A DNA stretch of 64,000 bases from Heterocephalus glaber. Its lineage: Eukaryota; Chordata; Mammalia; Rodentia; Bathyergidae. This document shows, in pieces, positions 32,063 to 45,772 of this stretch. Location: the NCBI RefSeq assembly GCF_000247695.1, contig NW_004624733.1, positions 4,045,723-4,109,722 on the forward strand. The letters are read 5' to 3'. The position numbers and the translations under genes were made by a program. The notes below the pieces were generated by a model. The model was not told where the DNA came from and ran no database searches. It worked only from the letters and a program-made list of their open reading frames with translations. The first letter of the stretch is position 1; the number at the start of each line of letters is the position of its first letter.

Positions 32063-32294
32063 TTTCTTTGTGGTTATTCTTTGTGTGACAAATTTAAATA
32101 GTGAATGTAACTAAATGTATAAAAATGACTGGGGTGTCATGAGTTGCTGGTTCACACATTTTAAGGAAGAAAATGATGTATTAAATACTCAAGCAAATAT
32201 TTCTGAAAGTTACAGTGACACTTGCCTGTGGTCCTTTGGGGTTGCAGGGTCTCTGGTTGATTGCCAGGTTGCTCAAAAGTGTGCCCTATTAGTC

Positions 32295-32575
32295 TTTTCT
32301 TTTAAATTAATTTTATTAATTTTAGGTATACAATATAATGACATTTATTTTAGGCATACAATATATTTTAGGCATGCATACATTTCAGGTATACAATATA
32401 ATGACATTCATCATTGGAAATTTGCACCTTTACATAATTTCTCTTGGTTCTTATTTTTCCCCTTCCCCTGCCCTCCCTTCAACCCCTCCATCCCTCCCTA
32501 TTTACAAAGACTTTGTTTTCATTTTCTCATATTAATTCCATTCTCTTCTTTCCTTTCCCCTACTCCTCCCACTTA
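32295..32575 (-). mobile_element. L1 3'UTR fragment with reiterated 3' terminus
   Basis: Antisense L1 3' end of the same type as 22531-22850, with the pyrimidine-rich block and 'ctatttacaaagactttg'. The terminal motif (ttaggtatacaatataatgacatt-like) is reiterated about four times at 32322-32413. Truncated at about 32575. Overlapping frames in the region are artefacts of the pyrimidine run. Confidence 0.8.
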
Positions 32576-32579
32576 AGAA

Positions 32580-33365
32580 TTGCACTGATTTTATTCTTTC
32601 TTCTGTCTTCTTTTCATCCTTTATCAGTGCGTCCTTCTGTTTTAGAGGGTTAACAATGAACTCAGAGAAGAGTTCATGCCACCAGCCATAGATTCAGCTA
32701 AACAGATTTGTATTAATTCATTGTATAATTGGAAGATTTTATCAAATAAGGCATTTTCCTTTGATCATGCCAACTGACCTAGGTGAATAAGGGATTGCTG
32801 CCTCATCTGCTTAAGAGAGTATATTTGATTGTGAACATACTTCCATGGTATCATACTGTATCACTAAAGAAAAATTAGGATATTACAGTCCAATCAAATT
32901 ATTGTGTGAGGGACACAATAATTTCAGCTGAATTAATGTCCCACTGAGATCTTCAAATGCCATTCCTGAGAGTCTAGTTTCAAGCATTACTGGAGCAATT
33001 ACTTTTCTTATTAGACTGCTCTAATTTGTGTCATTTTATGCAAGGAATGAAGTAAAATTGTTTATTAATTTTATAGTCTAAATGGACCTCAAACATAGCA
33101 AAAGTAACATTTTAAAAATCAGCCATACTATCAGATCCTATTGACTGATATGTTATGGAAGTTAAAGTCAGAGAAAAAGATAAAAATCTAAGAAAACCTA
33201 CATAATATAATTCAAAATTTCTCATTCCCTAAAAAAATGATATGAAGCAAATAAAGAATCTCTGAATATTAGAATTAAACAGGACTACAGGTTAACGAGG
33301 TTGTGACTAATGAAATATATGTTCTTAGTTATGTAAAGTAAATTTTCATCAGCTTCTACCTCTAT
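32580..33365. other. unassigned AT-rich sequence
   Basis: No recognised gene, RNA or repeat. Confidence 0.5.
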
Positions 33366-33370
33366 AAACA

Positions 33371-33687
33371 CAGTCAACCTTTTTATGTGTGGGGGATTAG
33401 TTCTAGGACTCCACGGATACCAAAACATGCAAATGTATGAGTATTAAATGTGCAGTATTTGGATATAATCTATGTACATCCTCATGCATACTTTAAACCA
33501 TTTCTAGGTCACTTATATTATCTAATAGAATGTAAATGGCATACAAATTGTCATTTCAATATATTGGCTAGGAAATAATGACAAGTAAAGTCTGTACATA
33601 TTCAGTAGAGACATTTTTTCAAATGTTTTTCATTAGTGGTTGGTTAATTACATAGATGCAAAAACTCTAGATATGGAGGGTTAACTG
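33371..33687. mobile_element. Tigger-type non-autonomous DNA transposon
   Basis: 317 bp with ends cagtcaacctttttatgtgt and (reverse complement) cagttaaccctccatatcta. A TA follows the right end. Internal landmarks are 'ggggattagttctaggactcc', 'cggataccaaaacatgcaaa', 'aaataatgacaagtaaagtctg' and 'tacatattcagtagaga'. These match the common mammalian Tigger/pogo-group MITE pattern. Old and non-coding. Confidence 0.75.
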
Positions 33688-34714
33688 TATTTATGTCAGA
33701 TATAAAATTTGGATTATGTTTACTATAATCCTTGGTTAGAACAAATTTACTGCTTTAGAGCCCATAGAAGCAATATAAATCTGTTTGTTAATGAAGCAGG
33801 GCTGTAACGCTTGAAGTCCTTAATTGAAAAATACCATCATGAGTAACATGTAAATCTACCAAATGAAAAGTTTGATTTAACACTTCAATTTCTGCAGGTG
33901 AAAAAGTATAATAATCATCTATATTCATATGCTCTGAAAGGACATTGAAACTTTTTTGAGTTACTACCCAGGGAGGAAATGCATATCAAGATCCTACTCA
34001 CCAGAACCCCAAATTAAGTTCATCCTTACACTCTGGTTTATGTAATAAAAAGACAGATCATACTGTGATTGGTGGCCAATTGGATTAACACCCATGCTGA
34101 ATATGCTGAGAGTGAGCACAGAGAAGTTACTTTACAGAGGAAAAAGCAACAATGTAATAACCAAAGGCAGTTCTTTAGAGTGTACCTCAGCACTCTGAAA
34201 TACTATAATTTAGTTTCTGTGTTTGATCTTATAGGGACAGTCCACATTACCCAGTTTAGTCCAATAAGCTGTTTTGTGAAAAGTCAAGATTAGAGTAATT
34301 CCAGGCCCAATTTCCCAACATTGCTTAAGCATCCTGTGTTCTACTCCCTGTCCTGAAATTAACCTTAGCATTTTGGTCTTTTTCTATGAAAATCTTTTGA
34401 TATGAATAACTGGTCACTTAAGGACACTTGATTTTCCTCATTCCACTGCTTTTCAAATACATCCGTAGGACAGATTTTGGCATATTCATGTAAAACCTAT
34501 CTGGATATTTAACATTTCTAATATTTGCTCTTGGGATATTTATCTGAATTTTTAACTTGTTATAAAATATTGTTGAAGTTTCAGATATGATAAATTAGTT
34601 ATGCGAGTTTTATGTAATATAGAATCATATTATTAAGATGAAGAGATTAATTTGTCTACTATCGGAAATCATGTTATGTAGCTTACTTTGTGAAACACCA
34701 TGCTCTGCTTCTCC
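33688..34714. other. unassigned sequence
   Basis: Nothing recognised. A 74-codon frame at 34069-34293 has no domain. Confidence 0.5.
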
Positions 34715-34835
34715 CTTCATTAAATATTTATCGAACTGGTGCTGATTACAAAACATTTTGTCAGGGCCTATGTTGGAAGATACACAAAGAAGAATAAAAA
34801 TATGGTCAAGGTTTTAATAGGAGCTTAAATGTAAT
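34715..34835 (-). repeat. L2-like relic
   Basis: Plus-strand 'taaatatttatcgaactggtgctgattac...aggagctt' resembles the reverse complement of an L2 3' end. Weak. Confidence 0.4.
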
Positions 34836-35604
34836 AATAGATCTAGGCTGAGACATGAACACAGATGGTGTAGAGAAGAAAACATAGAGAATGGGAGTAG
34901 TGCTGCATGGAAGCTGAATTTGATAGTAACTCTCCACAAAGTTGCAAGTTTGAACTCTGGCTGTGAATGTCTCACACTTTGCAAAGTGGTGTAGACAAGG
35001 CTATGGAATCTGGAGTGAATGGTAATTGTCATGTCTGGGCCCTGGTCAGGGAACCAAAGACGTTCCATCTACGGGTGAACACCACTGCTCTGCTGTCCAA
35101 GCAGCCCACTAGGATTGCAGCTCAGCCCCAGTAAAAATTCAGAGGGACAAAGTTTGACACAAGGAAGACACGCTATTTGTAAAGAGGAAAAGGGAGAGGA
35201 AAGGAGATGATAGACAGCTACCCTGATAAGAAACAAAGGGTCAGAGGGTCTGGAAAGATGGGGACTTAGGAACCCTGTATTCCTGGCTGCTTTTATAGGA
35301 GGGCGAGTGACCTTTCCCTGAAGAACTTGCCATTACTGGACTGGCTTCTGGGCACTTCTGCCTAGCATCATTTCTTCTGGGTTCTAAGTGCAGCTTCTTT
35401 CTGTCTGGTTACTTCTCCTTGACCTCTTTTAAGGTCTTATGTTTGGGGTGGGTGGCTAGTTGGCAAGGGGGTGCCTTATTCATGGTTAGTTTAGGGTTCG
35501 TAAGGAGGCATGTGGATATCTATTGTACTCTATACTGACACTAGAGTGAATACTACAGTGACTCTAGAGGTAATACATACATATATATGTGTATATATAT
35601 GTGA

Positions 35605-35643
<39 letters not shown>

Positions 35644-36008
35644 TAGGTGTGAGTACAGACTCTCTTAAAGTTAGTCAGCCTCCCCTCTTTGTTTTTCCTA
35701 TATTCTGTTAGATGCAGGGGTGACTTATTGCTTGTGGACTTGGCTTTCTGTGTCCTGCCTGGCTGTACTATTTTTGGTCTCTTGGTCCAAGTCTCAATGT
35801 CATTTGGTGCCTTTCTTCATCTGTTTTTTCTCTCTTTCTCTACCTCCATTCTTGACCTGCTTCCCAGGGGAATTTCTCTAGTAAAGTTTGTTTTAACCCC
35901 CTCTAGACAAGATTAGCTTGAGAACTTAATGAGGCCCCTGTTTCATTTTTTTCATCTACAGACCCAACCCCTACAGTAATCACAATTATTCCTTAAAAAA
36001 CAGTTGTC
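34836..36008. other. unassigned, moderately GC-rich, with (TA)n
   Basis: Unassigned except for the TATG/TA microsatellite at 35579-35639. The part at about 35030-35480 is richer in GC and could be a diverged LTR, but I found no paired ends or polyadenylation signal that settle it. Confidence 0.45.
35579..35639. repeat. (TATG)/(TA)n microsatellite
   Basis: About 60 bp of alternating TA with interspersed TG steps. Confidence 0.95.
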
Positions 36009-36024
36009 AAAAACAAGGGTCCTT

Positions 36025-36120
36025 GGGCCAGGGATTTAGCTCAGTGGTTCCACCGCTTGCCTTGCAAGCACAAGAACCCGAGTTTGATCCCTGGTACCAA
36101 AAAGAAAACAACAACAACAA
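36025..36120 (+). mobile_element. ID-type SINE, young
   Basis: Sense copy with box A (ggatttagctcagtgg) and box B (gagtttgatcc), ending 'ggtacc' plus an A-rich (CAA)n tail. The 16-bp duplication aaaaacaagg(g/a)tcctt is at 36009-36024 and 36121-36136, with one mismatch. Confidence 0.95.
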
Positions 36121-36136
36121 AAAAACAAGGATCCTT

Positions 36137-36996
36137 TTTATGTTTCCATATATTTTGAACTCAATCCAGTTTTATGCTGCCAAACTTAACACACTGTGAA
36201 TGTATGAGGTTAGGGTTTCTCATGTATATGACTTCTACAGAGAGATCTATCAGGACAGATGAAAACTGAAGGTCCACAGCCAATAAATAGGCCCAAGCTC
36301 CAGGCCTCCATTCAGACAACCCTCATTCTAGGGACCAAACCATCTGTCTGGAACAATATTTTTAACTAAAAATGAACAGCCAATATCCACTAAGGTAGAC
36401 ATTTTTAATCTTTCGCATGTAAATTTATGTAGCTAAAACTTCATAAAGATTCAATGGAGTAATAGAGTATTTTTTTCATCTATAGATTCTTGGGCTCTGA
36501 CTCAAACAGGTTCCAGACTGTTTTACAGACGTTAGAGGAAATCGAAGTGACATGGTCTTTTTTTTTTTTTTTTTTGCTGTAAAAGTATGTTTTCTGATTT
36601 GTGTCCACAAAAATGTGGACATAAGATTAGTTTTGTTTCCATCCAGAGAATAAGTATGCCCTCATTGCTTTAGTGATGAATCTCAAGCGATGCATGAACA
36701 GTGTTTACCTTGAAGTGTTTACCTTTATCACTCACATAGGAGTATGAAAGTGGCAATGGATAGGGAGATATTTTGTCCTTGCTTTATGAGTCATTCATTA
36801 ATCTGACCGGAACCTGTGCTTGAATATAGCTAAGAAACAAGCCAAGACTTTTAAAAGTTTGCACATGATGGGAAGCTTCAACTGAGTTTCATAATGATAA
36901 ATAGAATAGAAAGTAGAAGTCAACTTTACCAAATACTTTCAGTGGAGCCAGAGAAGAGAGCCATAGCTTTAAGAGATGAGAGAGAGAGAGAGAGAG

Positions 36997-37034
<38 letters not shown>

Positions 37035-39385
37035 TATGAATATGCATGAATGCACAGAGCTGGTTTGTGGTAACAGCTGGCTCTTTGAAATTTCTCCTGC
37101 CATGGGATGGCCCACAACACAACAGGAACTAAACAGTGATGCTCCGTAAGTGCTTTTGGGGGTAACTGAAAAGTATTGTTTTATTTTATCAACTGAAGAA
37201 GTGACATTTCTCTAAGAGCCCTGTTGAATTTAGAGATCACTAGAGAATAATTCTACGCTTGGAAAGATATTCCTAGCTCTCATACTGTAAAATGCCATAT
37301 CTCTATTGGTTCAAAAGAATGACCATTGGACCACTGAATATGTCTCAGTAATTTGCCTAGCTTCTAGTCTGATAGAGTTCACATGGAACGTTATTTTGCA
37401 CAATGTTCACAAGAGGAGAGGGGGATTATCTAGTTATTCCTATTGTCCCAGCATGCTGGTTATGTTCCGGTTTTTAATTATGCAAACATGCCCAGAGACT
37501 TTGGCAGTGGGCAGATGCTTCATAAAAACATGAGTGTACATGAACACATACAAATCCATCCTGCTGTTCTCTTGTCATATCTTCATAGCTGAAGTTTTAT
37601 TTTTCAGACTACTTCTATATATAGCATCACCAAGGAAGTTACACACATTCCATTCTTTATGTGTTCTACAAATTAACTGAGCACACAATAAATCAAAAAG
37701 TAAAAAATGAAAGAAAGGGTAAAAGACAGGAAAGAAAGCATTTTCAAAGATGTATTTTTATTTGCCTCTTTTATCATTTAGTACTTGTATCTAAGAGCCT
37801 TTTTCAATGTTTTAAAAATATCAAAACCTTCTCCATCAAAGGCTTTTTAATGTACAGAATGCATAAGGAGGCAAGCCCATGTTGAAACACATCCGTGTCC
37901 CAGAGGAGCTCATTAAGAAGTTGTCTGAGTTATAAGGCTGTTCCATTATGTGAGTTATGAGAACAGCCTATTTTTTTTGCTGTATCCAGATTTCCTTTGA
38001 AATACCCAACTCCAATGTGGTAGCTGCATTAGCAATCTTGGCAGCTCTCTCAGCTGATCCCTCTGTCATATCATCAGGTAGCCTTTGTCACCTATCAACA
38101 ATACCTCTATACTCACACATACCATATTTGAACACAAGTGCTCACTACTTCTCTCCCTGCCCAAGGAACTTTTTTCGGGCACCTTTCATTCACCTCCATA
38201 GCATCTAGTGTGTAACCACACTCCCTTGGGAGTGTTTCCTTTCTTCCTTCTCAGTCGTTCCCATCACTTCCTCTTTAAATGACTTCCTCCCTGTTCTCCC
38301 TCCTTTCAGAATAAAAAGCAAAACATTGCACTATGAGATTTGAGTGTTTGTATTATATTTCCTATTTTGGTCATCTGCCTCAGTGTTGTTATGAGGGATC
38401 AGTAAGGAAATGGATATCAAAACTATAGAATATTTCCTGATCCATAGTAAGCCCTCAGTGAATTCTGGCCATTGTTATTGCCATTAGGGCTGCACTACTT
38501 TTCCACCTTCTCTGGCTCTCTTATTAAGCACTCCTAGAGACACTATCTACAGTTCACAGGTCTCCTGAGAAGCCATGGTTGGCTCTTTCATGAGAGTGCT
38601 GATATACATAGCTTGCATATTACCTTCTAAGACCCAAGAGGTGGATGTCATTGACAGTCACTCTAGTTTTTGTACAGAATATGGATGTTATCTTCTGTAT
38701 AGCACTCTTCTGTCTCTTACGCACAAAGGCAGTATAACTTTGGTTACTCTTAAAAAATTGTCTTTAAGCATCAGCAGGAATCTTTTCTGTTTTTCAGATT
38801 TCCCAGTTGCAAAGTAGTAATAGGAGCACCTTCATTCTGTGAGTTCCATGAAGATGAAACGTGTAGTGCACAGCATCTAAGCTAAACTCATTTCCTGGAA
38901 CCTAAGGTGTAGATAGGTCTGATCACATTCATAGACAGTTCAGCTTCATAACAAGATAAGCATCTCACTGCAGCAAATGATTCCTCATTATTTTGAATGT
39001 TCACTTATTCCACTAATGTAAAAGCAGTGCAGTGCAATCACAGTTTTCATTAGGCTGAAGATACATGTTCCTTGTCCCTCTCCCTAGTGACTAATTTCTC
39101 TTTTCCTCATCACTTTCTATTTGTTTCTCTTTTATAAATGTGCTATTTCTGTGTTTTTGATCCTAAGGCAATACCATCAAGCCTGACTACATTCGATTTT
39201 CTTGATAACCTCAAAAGAAATGAAGATATACTTTACTTTAAATCAGAACATCCCAGATATTGAACTACCACCAACACAATTTCCAATTAGTAGGTATTCA
39301 TTTGGGAAGTCATCCTCTGTAAAAACAATCTATATAGAGATATAGACTCTTTTCTAAATTTTGTTTTCATAAACATTTTATTTCA
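36137..39385. other. unassigned sequence with simple repeats
   Basis: No gene recognised. Contains a poly(T) run at 36558-36575, the (GA)n tract below, and a possible MIR tail at about 38380-38475. Frames do not exceed 83 codons. Confidence 0.5.
36976..37031. repeat. (GA)n microsatellite
   Basis: Nearly pure GA dinucleotides over 56 bp with one interruption (gcaag). The Ser-Leu run in two overlapping minus-strand frames is a repeat artefact. Confidence 0.97.
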
Positions 39386-39389
39386 CTTT

Positions 39390-39620
39390 GAAGAGTTGAG
39401 ATTCAGTTTGATTCCGTGAGCATTTATTATGTGTCTCATATATAAAAGATTTTGGTTAGTCAAGAGTGGTATGTGCATAATAAGAAATATTTGAAGACAA
39501 CGATATCACTTGCAAAGTACTTTCAAATCCATCTCATTGGATCCATCTCAAAATTCTCATTGCTACTTGTTTGAGAAAATGTTAATATTGATATTTTTCA
39601 ATTGATGAAAATGGCACTAA
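39390..39620 (-). repeat. possible MIR/L2 relic
   Basis: 'gagcatttattatgtgtctca' and 'aaagtactttcaaatccatctcattggatcc' resemble antisense MIR/MIR3-type sequence. Weak. Confidence 0.35.
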
Positions 39621-42600
39621 AAAAGGTTATAAACTTCATTCAAACCCTTCACAAAAGTGAAACATGCCAGAGGTATTTTCAAATGGAAGAATTCAAGAAT
39701 TTCAATGCTCCTTCCTTTCCTCTCAAACAGTTTTGGAGTTCCCATTGTAGCCATCAAGAATGTGGGATGTATTAGAAGACAAGGTATGATGTTTACAATA
39801 CATTGATACTTTACATAACATAAATTAAAACTGAGGTCCAAATGAGTCACTATGAAACACAGAGAACCAAACTTTTTATAATTGCTTAGAATGGCTTTAT
39901 GGAAGTGGACTTTTTAAGGATTTGAAGGATTATTTGTGATATTTATTGTTAGGTATAAAAGAACCTTTCAGAAAGAGAGAGTAACTTTATTGTTCTACAG
40001 TTAGGGGACATCAAAAATGTTTCTTCAGGAGTAAATGTGATGAGTACAGATGGAGAATAGTTGCTAAAGCTAATCTTTTAACAGCCTATTCTTGCTTGTA
40101 GGCATCTCAACTGGTTATTGACATAGAAAGAGACCTAATGATATTTAGAAGTGTACCAGAACAGCCTCCTACCTAATTTGAGTCAACGCAGAGGTTGCTC
40201 AGCATTTCAGAGGTCACTCAAAGCCTTATCATACCACGGGCCTCTTTTATTTCCAGATCCTGTTCACAACCATGAATTGATTATGCCCCACAATGTGTCC
40301 TCAGGAAGCATATTTCTTTTATACGTACATAGATATTAATGGGGTGGGAAGTAATTGTCTAAGAGAGTAATGATCTGGGCAAAGTGTTTTTCTTGAACTT
40401 TATTCAAGAAGTGTTTGGAAACCATTGAAATGTATATGATTGCATATAACTGGACTAGAATTCCACTTCAATAATACTTTTATTACATTTCATACAATGG
40501 TAATGAAAATGATAATATTTTTGATACATTTCTATTTGTGGGCTCAGAGATGAAATTTCAATGGGACAAATCTTATTGATCATGTTCACGAGAGACAGTT
40601 CTTTGTTGTAGAAAGAAATTATTGTTATATAGCTCTTAACTGGATTATTTTTATGCATAAAAGTAAAAAAATACAATTTATTTCTTTACATTCCTATAAG
40701 AATTGCACTAGATTTGTTATGCAGACCTACTTTATGGGAATGTCTTTAAGTCTGTCTCACTGAGACAGTAGCTTCTGTCTAAGGAAGTTATGATGAGAAA
40801 TAGAATAGCATATACAGGGAGAAAGTAGATGATTAGTTGTAGGCATTTCAAAGTTGAGGTGCTGACAGAACACTCATGGGGAGATGAGCTGTTGACCCTT
40901 GAAAATAGGAGCTGAAATAAGTGATTATTGATTTAAATTTTTTAACAGGAGGAATTTAAAGGGTCAAATACAGAAGAGACAGACAAGAAAGTTGAAGGCA
41001 GAATTTTGCAGGAAATGTATATTAATATAAGCAATAGGGACAGGAGATAGCAAAGTTATGGTCAGAGACATGGTAGAAATAAGAAGATTTTAGTGGCCTG
41101 GAATCTAGAAAAGAGGAAAGCAAGCCAAATAAATGCTGCATAGAAGGTAAGTACAGGGTTTGTGTTTACGGAGTTATTACTGACTTCTAAAAACTGAGAG
41201 TAACACCAGCACAACTTTGGTTCAAAGCTACTCTGCCTGGTATGGAACAGATGTGGGAAGTAAAGAACCAGTAGACGGTCCATATGACATTCTTTCACTT
41301 TGAGAACTTCAAATATTCTGCTGTGTGTGACTCTTCCTAGCTGCTTTCATTCCATGTTATCTCAAGGAATTAATCAATCGAATGACCTAACTCTTCAAAT
41401 TGCCTTGTGTAAATATTAATTGTAGGAAATACTGCCTTTGATGGCTCATTTTGGTTTTAACTGTAGCATAGCCCCAAACAATAGGAAGCCAGCATTAATC
41501 ATAATGGATTCTAAGTCACTACTTAGGTGCAGAAGTTAACCTAGTGACATGGAAATCCAACCGTGTTGGCACACTTATTTTATAGTTGTCCATTTTACAT
41601 CTTCTTACACTTACTTCTTTGTCTGTCCAGAGAAAGCAGGGTGGTCATAAAATATATTCTGTTCCCATGTCCCAAATCTCTATGAATGATGTGCATGTTG
41701 TGAGACTATTCAAACATTATTAAAATAAATACTATTGAGTAGACCTTTTAGTAAGCTTTAGTGCTCACAATCCTGACCTCTCCATAGATGTCACTCTTTT
41801 TTCATTTCAGTTGCAGATGATCTGTAAAGATGGTAATGATTTCTATAATTTCCCCTTTGATATCCTCTACAGGGCTGGAATTCTGGATTAATTTTTCCAG
41901 GAACAACTATTTAAACATGGCAGTATTGAGTCATAAGAACTGTCCTTTCATTTCCAACTTCCCATATGGGAAACATATATATTTTCTTGCAATTTGTTAT
42001 AAGTTTTGATCATGTGCATACCACATTACATGTTTATAGTCTTACAATGAATACATTTTTGCTATTTAAAAATCTGTCAGAATTTACTGTGTAATTCTGT
42101 TGCTGAAATTATTCAAGACAAAGGTTAGACAAAGCCCCAAATCCTCATATGCAGCAAAGTGTAACTTATTAAATTTCACTTAGACATCCAAATGTGAGGA
42201 TGAACAAGGTTCCAGGGAAAGGTGGGGTGTATATTTCCAGAGTTTGCAATTTATTCAAGAGAATCTATGATCTTTAATATTTAGCATCTGTGAATGTTGG
42301 CACAACTAGAAGAGCTTGCGGTCAGACATGGAATGTCCCCCAGCTGAGATGCTGCCGCTCACTGGGATCATGAAGAAGTACCCTTCCTGGGTGGAATAGG
42401 AAAATACATAAGCTTCCAGCCTTAAACAATGCATCTGCTCTCTAAATATTATATCACTGTACTCCAGAAGGGCACTAAAATATCTTGGGGTTGTATATCT
42501 CCATAGAAAATGGTGATTTCTTCTTTATAGTAATGTTTATATTTGAAAGTCATTAATTCATATAACAGATATTTTTTTGGATACTAACCATGTGCTGGGA

Positions 42601-44940
42601 ATTCTTCAGGAGATTAGAGTCAGAACATATTCTTCAAGATCTTATATAACCCTTGTCTATCTTTTGACTACAGAAACAACCTCTTCCTATGTAACTTACT
42701 TCTTCTCTCCATCAAAATCAACTTCCCAATGGCTTTTTACCCTCCGACCTCGAACTCCTTTCCCTTTGTACAAATGTTTCCCACCTCTGAAACAGAATGC
42801 AAAGGGCAGATGTGTTTTCTGTTTGGGGCCATATGCCATTCATCATGTGGCACATCCACATTTCATCTGGGACATCCAAACTACATGATACGATCATGGC
42901 TTGCTGTAACCTCTGGCTCGCTTCCAGTGTTGCTGCTCTCCAGTTTTCGGGGCACAGTCTCTGTGGCTTAGCCTATTAGATCTCAGATGTGTTCATTTGG
43001 GCTGTTTCCCTCAGGACGCCTGGCTCTTGGGGTGGTGGTGTCTGAGGCAAATGCTCAGCGTTCCTGAAATGAGCACTGATCCCAGTTTCACGATTTCATT
43101 ACTCACCCCTCACAGAGAGCTGTGTCTGCCACACCATTATTTCCCGCTGCAACTGCTCCCTGCACTTCTATTTGGGAGGCTTCACATTCCAGCTTTCTAT
43201 GTGGCATCCAGATGAATCTATCTGAATTTCATGGTTGGGGAAATTTATTCACAAAAGCTGGACTTTCGCCTTGATGTTGCCCATTGATTTCTAGCTCTTT
43301 ACTGACACCCTCGATGAATAAAATAGTCCAAAAGCTATTGATTAATTACAGTCTTTTGGGGAGGGCAAATTGAGCAGGAGAGAAGTAGAACCAAACTTGA
43401 TCATTGGCATCTTCAGAGAAAGCAAAACTTCTTGATAAATGCTTTTATGGTATCAGATTATTCACAGATAGTGATTTATATGGATCAAAATAAACATAAT
43501 AATTCTGTAGTGTAAAGATCCACTAAGACACAGATAATAAGTTTGAAGTTCTACACTGCCCACAATATTACCCTGACATCCCAGGTGACTTTTTAAAATC
43601 CTTTTACTTTTTACAAATCTGTTAAGATAGAATAAATAAATTAGCTCATGAAGTCTGCAATGCCAGAATGGAGGAATGAGAGATATACTATTTCAAAAAG
43701 GCAGGTGAACTTCCCTGCCATTATAATTTCCTCATAAATGGAGAACACAGAAGCTTTTCCATTGTATATAATGTGTTAAGAAACTTACCAAATTTAGCCT
43801 CATGCAGTCTTTTATTAGATCTCAAGCCTGAATTTTTAAATTAAAAAACATTAGGCACAATGTCGTGTCCAAGGCACTAATTGAGCTAAAGCTAACCTGA
43901 ATACACTAACTGTAGACTAAAGAAATGTCAGTCAAATCATGTATTCAAAATTAAAGTGCTATGACAAGGCTCACATTGATTGAACTATGCTTTCAATAAA
44001 CTATTCCGCAAGCAGGCAGCAATCACAACTTGCCAGTTGTTATTATTTTAGAGCTCAAAGACCCATATTTCCTACTATAAAATAAAACATTCAAATAGAC
44101 GGTATGTTTCAGTGGACAGTTCAATGCAAGAATCATGCTAATTGAGACTGATACACAATTCAAAAATCTATGTGCAAACTCAACTGTATCATGCCACAGA
44201 TGCCCAGTGGTCTTACTGAGATAAATAACTCTTCCTTCCCACCCAGCCAACTTCTCCCATACAGGGAGAAGGAGAAAAATGGAGGGAAATGGAGAGGGGC
44301 GGCCTCTCTATGAAGGGAATGGAAAAGGTATGACAAAGAGAGCTGGGAGGCAGAGATGGCAGGGGTAAAGGTGTGTCTGTCACAGTGAGAAAAAGGGAAA
44401 TCCACTTGTAAGTCACAAGGCAGGAAATTTTATCATATAGTCAGAATTAAAAATCAAAAATATAAAATTACTTTACAATTGCCACTTCTATCTGTTTATA
44501 TTGACTTGATAGAAAATCCTGAATTGACAAAGATTAAGAAGTACACAGTGACAATATTTGTGTGATGTCATCATAGAGTTCTTCCAGGCCCAGGATGCCA
44601 GCAGGGATTGTTGTGTGGAATCATTGCTGCTGAGCTGATTTTTTTTTGTCTCAACTCATGTTCTTCCTCTAAAATAGGTGCTTCATTTTTCAGCTCTGAG
44701 CACAAAAGATGTTCAATACATTTTTGCTTATTTCTGTCTCTTTCACTTCCAAATTACCTGTCCTAATTATCCTTCTCCCCTTTTGTTTTTCCTTAATTCA
44801 CTATGTAATAAATATGTCTTAATTCGGGAAACTTTAGAAATTTATCTGGATTTAAGATGAAATCAAAGATAATTTGTCTGAAGAATAAGTTACTTAAGAT
44901 TTTCCCCCATACCCGATGTTTTCCTCTCATGTTCAAGATG
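39621..44940. other. unassigned sequence
   Basis: Long stretch without a recognisable gene or young repeat. A possible antisense L2 trace lies at 42545-42620. The part at 42560-43220 is somewhat GC-richer and carries overlapping short frames (up to 103 codons) with no domain. Confidence 0.5.

Positions 44941-44941
<1 letters not shown>

Positions 44942-44976
<35 letters not shown>
44942..44976. repeat. (CA)n microsatellite
   Basis: About 35 bp of CA. It makes the Val-Cys or His-Thr runs in several chance frames on both strands. Confidence 0.97.
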
Positions 44977-44977
<1 letters not shown>

Positions 44978-45699
44978 CTCTGCTCCGTATAGTTTTCTAA
45001 ACCCTCCTTGCAAAGTACTTAATAAAGACCCAGAACTACCCCAGCTAACAGATTCTATTTCTTCGTGTGTGTGTGTGGCCCTTGATACTGTTAACTTCTG
45101 TTGATCTTTGGGGTTGGTGTTTTCTTGATGGAGGGCCTTGGTCTTTTCTCGAAGTCTTGAATGTGGCATACACCCTGACTTTAAATTCACTTTACCAAAG
45201 CCTCTGTTAGCTGACAGTTGTATGTTCATCATGGTAGTGATGGGCAGGGCCTTTAATGTAGACCACTGAATGCAGGGAAAATCTGTGTTCCACCTCATCG
45301 CTTTCTCAGTCTCTGATTTGTGTGCTTTGTGTTATGAGGTCATCGGTGTTTTTTTTTGTTGTGTTTTGTTTTGTTTTTGTAATTGTTTGAAGTTAAACAT
45401 TTTTCACAATAGAAAAATCATCAATGTCACGACATTATTTTGTTTAACTACAATAGACATTGCTTATAACTAATCAATCCGCATCCCCTTAGGCAGGCTA
45501 GTTTTACGCAAGTTTGAGAATGGGCACGATGAGAATGGAGTGGAGAGGGAGGATTATTGATTAGTGATTTATTCCTGATAGCATGTTGGCTCAGATCCAC
45601 TAAGACACTCTCAGCTGCATAAAAGATAGTTTGAGTCCCAGTGGGATAACTAGTTCTGGAAAGATTCAAATTTATTCAAACTCTTAGAATAGCAAGCAG
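44977..45699. other. unassigned sequence
   Basis: No recognised feature. Frames here either run through the CA repeat or are short. Confidence 0.5.
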
Positions 45700-45757
45700 T
45701 ATAGAAATAAAGCTATAAACATATTCTATTAGCCAGTTCAGATATGCAATCTAAATC

Positions 45758-45772
45758 AAAATGGAATACTTC
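45758..45772. repeat. target-site duplication of U1 retrocopy, left
   Basis: aaaatggaatacttc, immediately before the first base of the U1 copy. It matches 45945-45959 at 14 of 15 positions. Confidence 0.92.

Noticed and set aside
36889..37122. Ser/Leu-rich minus-strand frames
   Set aside because: Generated by the (GA)n microsatellite.
44793..45298. Frames with long Cys-Val or His-Thr runs
   Set aside because: Translations of the (CA)n microsatellite.
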